Of a DNA stretch of 9,760 bases, positions 7,178 to 9,760 are shown in pieces. The notes beneath the pieces are model-generated. The model saw only the letters and a list, made by a program, of their open reading frames with translations, was not told the DNA's origin and did no database searches. The position numbers and the translations under genes are program-made. Where the stretch lies: assembly GCA_964629975.1 (NCBI GenBank), contig CAZVUN010000114.1, positions 1 to 9,760 of the forward strand, given 5' to 3'. Origin of the DNA: G020354085 sp964629975. Lineage in GTDB: Bacteria; Pseudomonadota; Gammaproteobacteria; Acidiferrobacterales; Sulfurifustaceae. Numbering within the stretch: the first letter of the stretch is position 1; each line of letters opens with the position of its first letter.

Positions 7178-7205
7178 TTGGTGCCGCGCGCCTGCGGCGT
7201 ATAGT
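7178..7205 (+). promoter_or_regulatory. Candidate sigma70 promoter of the 134-residue protein gene
   Basis: TTGGTG (7178-7183, 3 of 6 consensus) is followed after 16 bases by TATAGT (7200-7205, 5 of 6). Transcription would begin near 7212, about 45 bases before the ATG at 7257. The local sequence around 7161-7180 is AT-richer than its surroundings. Assigned by eye. Confidence 0.45.
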
Positions 7206-7256
7206 CGCACGTTTGCGGCGGGCGCGAGCGGCCGCACGAACGAAGGGGAACTGGCG

Positions 7257-7661
7257 ATGAGCAAGACGATTCAGCAAAAGATGCACGACGAGCACCGCCG
7301 CTGGGCGCGCGACCATTCGGGCTGGCTCGAGGATCTCGACCGCTGGAAGAAGGAACTGCGCGGCGCGCTCAGCGATCTCCTCGAGGTCGAGGACATGCTG
7401 CGCGACTACATGGACGCGCTCGATGTCCACGCCGACGCCATCTGGCAGAGCCGCCAGCGCATCCAGGCGCACGAGCTCGTGCTGAGCGCGGAGATCAAGG
7501 CCGGGGCGCGCGCCACCGACAAGGCGTACGCCCTGACGCACCGGCGCGTGGCCGCGCAGCACGAGCGCGCTGCCGGGGCGCACACGCGCATCAAGAAGCA
7601 TCACCACAAGGTGATCGCCGAGGTCGCGCGCCTGCTGCGCCAGGCGCGCGCGGCGATGTGA
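7257..7661 (+). CDS. Small helical histidine-rich protein of unknown function
   Basis: A 134-residue protein I cannot assign to a named family. The ATG at 7257 has AAGGGG 8 bases upstream, a strong ribosome binding site that decides the start; the frame is open further upstream but without a comparable signal. The protein is predicted soluble and almost fully alpha-helical: an N-terminal segment with regularly spaced Trp (16, 23, 30), a long amphipathic helix region (about 28-80), and a basic C-terminal helix (about 85-134). It has eleven His residues (10, 13, 20, 58, 72, 95, 101, 109 and 115-117), including an HHH run. This could mean metal binding or acid-base chemistry, but I see no complete hemerythrin or ferritin motif. 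There is no signal peptide or membrane span, so it is probably cytoplasmic. It stands alone behind its own candidate promoter, between the propeller lipoprotein gene and a gene-free stretch. Confidence 0.82.
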   Translation: MSKTIQQKMHDEHRRWARDHSGWLEDLDRWKKELRGALSDLLEVEDMLRDYMDALDVHADAIWQSRQRIQAHELVLSAEIKAGARATDKAYALTHRRVAAQHERAAGAHTRIKKHHHKVIAEVARLLRQARAAM

Positions 7662-8162
7662 GGCGCCTCGTGCCCCGCGCCTGCCGCCCGTTCAGCGCAC
7701 GAGCGGCAGTCCCGCCGGCGGGGGATTGAACGCCGGGCGGTAGACAATATCCGCCGTGCCCCGCCGTAGCGGCACAGGCGATCATGAAAAAGCACGGTGC
7801 GGCCGACCCGCGCGGGTCCCCGCGACCATCGGGCCATAAGGAGTCGAGCGCTGCGCCGCAAGGAGGCAAGAAAGCGGCGCCACGCCGCGCGGCGCTGGCG
7901 AGCTTTCTCGTCCTTCTGCTCGGTGGCAGCCGCCGCTCTGGGGTTCGCCGGCCGCCGTGCGAGCGGGACCCGGGCGCTCTGCGGCTCCCGGGCGCGGGAT
8001 CAGTGCGAAGACATCGGTCGTTTCGCGCCACGCGCGACAACCCGCCGTGGCACGCGGCGTATTCCGACACCAACCGCTTCAGCCGGGGTTACGTGGTCTA
8101 CCAGACCTCGTGGCGCGCGCCGGTGCGGGAGCGGCTCTCGCGCGTGTTCCGAGCGGCACGCG
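7662..8162. other. About 500 bases without a confident gene
   Basis: This is the only long stretch without a clear gene. Besides the inverted repeats at its start, it has an ATG at 7784 (MKKHG...) with AGG 5 bases upstream. That frame encodes a charged tail and a hydrophobic stretch (ALASFLVLLLGG near residues 38-49). After Arg-rich, unconvincing sequence it becomes protein-like again at about 8036-8150 (PPWHAAYSDTNRF..., GYVVYQTSW...). The middle (about 7930-8035) reads no better in the other two frames, although QCEDIGRFAPRA near 7999-8034 looks plausible in another frame. None of the plus-strand frames stops before the terminator at 8140-8171. A frameshifted or decayed small gene is possible, as is chance openness in GC-rich DNA. 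A weak promoter-like TTGAAC (7726-7731) with TATCCG (7748-7753) precedes the ATG. Confidence 0.3.
7667..7722. repeat. Overlapping inverted repeats after the small helical gene
   Basis: CTCGTGC (7667-7673) is complementary to GCACGAG (7697-7703), and CTGCCGC (7681-7687) to GCGGCAG (7703-7709). The two stems interlock and compete. A perfect 12-base palindrome, CCCGCCGGCGGG, follows at 7711-7722. None is followed by T residues. They may form transcript-end structure for the gene at 7257-7661, but a terminator is not demonstrated. Confidence 0.35.
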
Positions 8163-8171
8163 CTATTTTTT
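8140..8171 (+). terminator. Intrinsic terminator on the plus strand, facing ydbL
   Basis: GCGCGTG (8140-8146), a 10-base loop and CACGCGC (8157-8163) form a perfect 7-bp GC stem, followed by TA and six T residues (8166-8171). This is a typical rho-independent terminator for rightward transcription. The T-run is the complement of the two Lys codons that end ydbL, and the stem overlaps the ydbL stop codon. On the minus strand no T-run follows, so it would not act the same way for ydbL. It would keep rightward transcripts from running antisense into ydbL-ynbE-ydbH. Confidence 0.6.
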
Positions 8172-8528
8172 CACCCACTCGCCGCTCGGCAGGCGGATGT
8201 ACTGGCCGGGGGCGGTGCGCTCGATCGCCTTCTTGCCGGCGAGCGCCTCGACCGCCTCGAGCGCGGTGTTGTTGCGCTGCGCGATGCCCTGGTATTCGCT
8301 GCGCCGCTTCTTGTTCACCTCGGCTACCAGTGCCTGCACCTCGCCCGAGACATTGGGCGCGACCACGCCCAGATAGCCGTTCGGCTGTTCGCCCACCAGG
8401 CCCTGCGCCTTCGCCTGTTCCAGCGTGACCGACCAGGCCGGTGCCGCCCAGCCTGCCCCAACCAGCACACCTGCGAGGAGCAGCAGCGCGCTGCGACGAC
8501 CGGTACAAAGGGGTGACGTTTTCGCCAT
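8163..8528 (-). CDS. ydbL: YdbL family periplasmic protein (DUF1318)
   Basis: Periplasmic accessory protein of the YdbH-YnbE lipid-transport bridge, 121 residues and near the usual length. An N-terminal signal peptide is visible (about residues 1-33: Arg-rich start, LLLLAGVLVGAG core, cleavage near APAWS). The mature part matches the family pattern: an opening EQAKAQGLVGEQPNGYLG (35-52), a helical middle with LVAEVNKKRRSEYQGIA, then ALAGKKAIERTAPGQYI and the C-terminal WVKK. ATG 8528 is chosen because AGGAG lies 8 bases upstream and the signal sequence starts there. It lies 17 bases after ynbE and is almost certainly in the same operon. From E. coli work recalled here, YdbL seems to act as a chaperone-like regulator that limits uncontrolled YnbE multimerisation. 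That role is inferred for this organism. The stop codon overlaps a terminator stem that reads in the opposite direction. Confidence 0.92.
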   Translation of the reverse strand: MAKTSPLCTGRRSALLLLAGVLVGAGWAAPAWSVTLEQAKAQGLVGEQPNGYLGVVAPNVSGEVQALVAEVNKKRRSEYQGIAQRNNTALEAVEALAGKKAIERTAPGQYIRLPSGEWVKK

Positions 8529-8545
8529 GGCGGATGCTCCTGTCG

Positions 8546-8746
8546 CTAAAATAACCCGCTTTCCTTGCTGAACAGATCCTCGAGCTCCTTCTCCACTTTG
8601 ACGCGGATCTCGTGCTCGATCTTGACGTTGAGATTGATGGTGATGGGTTTGTCCGGCACGGCGACCTGTACCGTCGGCGTGCAGCCACCCGCCACACACG
8701 CCGCTGCCAGCCCGGCCAGGACACGCCGCGCTGCGAGTGTCCTCAT
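8546..8746 (-). CDS. ynbE: YnbE family outer-membrane lipoprotein
   Basis: Small lipoprotein of 66 residues, close to E. coli YnbE in length. The lipobox is VAGGC with Cys22, and the next residue is Thr, which predicts outer-membrane sorting. The mature part carries the family core PITINLNVKIEHEIRVKVEK (34-53), a long amphipathic beta-strand region, and the C-terminal ending ELEDLFSKESGLF. Family knowledge: in E. coli, YnbE multimers in the outer membrane pair with the C-terminus of inner-membrane-anchored YdbH by beta-strand augmentation, completing a bridge for phospholipids. ATG 8746 is chosen because it starts the signal sequence and has GGGAG about 10 bases upstream; an earlier start would add 28 unneeded residues across the gap after ydbH. 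There are 80 bases between ydbH and ynbE, in which a weak internal promoter is possible. Confidence 0.93.
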   Translation of the reverse strand: MRTLAARRVLAGLAAACVAGGCTPTVQVAVPDKPITINLNVKIEHEIRVKVEKELEDLFSKESGLF

Positions 8747-8779
8747 GATCGTCACGCTCCCGTTGCGGTTACGCTGCCC

Positions 8780-8788
8780 AGCATACCA
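8780..8788 (-). promoter_or_regulatory. Possible extended -10 promoter for ynbE-ydbL
   Basis: Read on the minus strand, TGG followed directly by TATGCT (8788-8780) resembles an extended -10 element. There is no good -35; the best 17-base-spaced hexamer matches 2 of 6. Transcription would start near 8773, about 27 bases before the ynbE ATG. A small hairpin (CGTGG/CCACG, 8796-8810) lies between this site and the end of ydbH. Weak evidence. Confidence 0.22.
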
Positions 8789-8826
8789 TCGGCGCCGTGG
8801 GTGAGCCACGCACGCGCCGCGGCCCG

Positions 8827-9760
8827 TCACGGCTTGCCCGTCGAGCGCTCCAGCACGCGTTTCTCGAGCGCGGCACTGATGTCATCGGCCAGGCGCAGGC
8901 TGCGCAGCAGCGTGGGGATGTTGTCGCTCACCTGCAGATTGAGGTTGATCGGCTGCCCGGCGTTCCAGTCCGGATTCCTGCCGCCCATGGCGACCTGCAG
9001 CGTGAGATCGCCGTTCTCGGCATAACTCGCGGTGGCCTCGAGCCGGTCGTAGTGATAGTTGCCGAGCGCCTGCTGCACCAGTTGCAGGCTCGGGTTCGAC
9101 TCCGCCATCGCGCGCGCCGCCTCGTTTGGCCGGTAGCGCACGATGCCGCCCGGCGCGCGGGCGCGCAGCGTGCCGTCGCTGACGGTGATGCCGCTGCGCG
9201 TCAGCGCGACCGGCAGACGTCCGTCGAGTGTGCCACTCGCCTCGACCCCGAGCTGGCTTTCGAGCGCGAGCACGCGCGCCAGGTCGAGTTGCTCTATTTC
9301 CAGGGCGAAGTCGTTGCGCTCGCGCGTAACCTCGTAGCGCGCGCCGGTCGTTCGCAGCCGCCCACCCAGCAGGCGCAGCCCCGCCTCCTCGACCTCGACC
9401 ACGGGCGCGGCGAGCGATCCGGCCGCAAGCCGCGCGCGCAACGTCATGTCCGTGACCGTGCCGATGGCGGCGAAATGCGGCTCGATCGCCGGCACGGCGA
9501 CGCGCAGTGCCACGCCGTCGCTGCGTAGCGCGCCGCGCGCGCCGTCGTAGGTGATGCGGGTGGGCTCCGCCAGCGCCGCCCGGACCTCGGCCACGCTGAC
9601 ATCCGGGGTGTGCAGTTGTTCGAGCACCAGCTCAGCCGGCGCGAGCGCGCACGTGAGCCCGGTCGGCGTGAGCGCCAGCTCGCCGCCCAGCCCGCGCGGT
9701 GCGCGCAGCCGTGTGGCGTGGCCGGCCTTGGCGCCGTCGACGCCGCGACCGAACGCGAGC
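8827..9760 (-). CDS. ydbH: YdbH family AsmA-like intermembrane phospholipid transport protein (C-terminal part)
   Basis: The frame is open to the right edge, so only about 310 C-terminal residues are seen; E. coli YdbH is nearly 900 residues long. A GTG at 9627 lies well inside the gene and is not its start, because the frame continues upstream with sequence of the same character (LALTPTGLTCALAPAEL). The visible part shows the alternating hydrophobic pattern of a long beta-groove protein, including VSDGTLRARAPGGIVRYRP and LEATASYAENGDLTLQVAMGGRNP. The latter resembles the YdbH-like domain once annotated as 'dicarboxylate transport'. It ends with PINLNLQVSDNIPTLLRSL and a short amphipathic helix. 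Family knowledge: YdbH, TamB and YhdP are partly redundant AsmA-like bridges carrying phospholipid to the outer membrane. The gene is followed by ynbE and ydbL, its known partners. The right edge hides the N-terminal membrane anchor and the operon promoter. Confidence 0.9.
   Translation of the reverse strand, partial: LAFGRGVDGAKAGHATRLRAPRGLGGELALTPTGLTCALAPAELVLEQLHTPDVSVAEVRAALAEPTRITYDGARGALRSDGVALRVAVPAIEPHFAAIGTVTDMTLRARLAAGSLAAPVVEVEEAGLRLLGGRLRTTGARYEVTRERNDFALEIEQLDLARVLALESQLGVEASGTLDGRLPVALTRSGITVSDGTLRARAPGGIVRYRPNEAARAMAESNPSLQLVQQALGNYHYDRLEATASYAENGDLTLQVAMGGRNPDWNAGQPINLNLQVSDNIPTLLRSLRLADDISAALEKRVLERSTGKP

Noticed and set aside
7257..7661. Assigning the His-rich helical protein as hemerythrin or ferritin
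   Set aside because: The His and acidic residues do not fall in the H...HxxxE...HxxxH or ExxH spacing these families need.
7726..7753. TTGAAC with TATCCG as a promoter before the ATG at 7784
   Set aside because: The -10 matches only 3 of 6 and the gene downstream is itself doubtful, so it is mentioned only in the interval entry.
7860..7866. Perfect Shine-Dalgarno sequence AAGGAGG
   Set aside because: No ATG, GTG or TTG follows at a workable distance, so it cannot define a start; most likely chance.
7591..8073. A minus-strand open frame of 160 codons across the gene-poor interval
   Set aside because: Arg/Pro/Gly/Ala-rich product without structure, partly antisense to the small helical gene, with no convincing ribosome binding site.

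Overview
The window is very GC-rich DNA with tightly packed genes. Two gene sets point to a gammaproteobacterium or close relative: ybbA-ybbP divergent from tesA, and ydbH-ynbE-ydbL. The GC content argues against an enteric and fits a high-GC lineage such as Chromatiales, Nevskiales or Xanthomonadales, but this is inference from gene order and composition. I see no tRNA, rRNA, CRISPR array, insertion sequence, phage gene or replication origin.

Layout. (1) 3-557 (+): a gene of unknown function that may continue past the left edge. (2) 595-3806 (-): the ABC transporter ybbA-ybbP, read leftward and convergent with gene 1; the two ORFs overlap in an ATGA. (3) 3805-5303 (+): tesA, then a DUF6279-type lipoprotein, also joined by an ATGA overlap. 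The start codons of ybbA and tesA share one CATG, so the region between the two operons has negative length and any promoter must lie inside the opposing gene. (4) 5461-7077 (+): a lipoprotein with a PKD domain and an eight-repeat PQQ-like beta-propeller. (5) 7257-7661 (+): a 134-residue, helical, histidine-rich protein of unknown function with a plausible sigma70 promoter. (6) 7662-8162: about 500 bases without a confident gene. It holds inverted repeats, a doubtful or decayed plus-strand reading frame, and a good intrinsic terminator facing the end of ydbL. (7) 8163-9760 (-): ydbL, ynbE and the 3' part of ydbH, which runs off the right edge.

How the genes fit together. Most of the window concerns the cell envelope. 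YbbA-YbbP is a FtsX/MacB-type exporter-like ABC complex paired with the periplasmic GDSL esterase TesA, which suggests extraction and hydrolysis of lipid-like molecules. YdbH, YnbE and YdbL are the AsmA-like bridge, its outer-membrane lipoprotein partner and its periplasmic accessory protein, which in E. coli support phospholipid traffic to the outer membrane. Three genes carry lipoprotein signals (DUF6279, PKD/propeller, YnbE). The least understood parts are the DUF6279 protein coupled to tesA, the propeller lipoprotein, the His-rich helical protein and the interval at 7662-8162.
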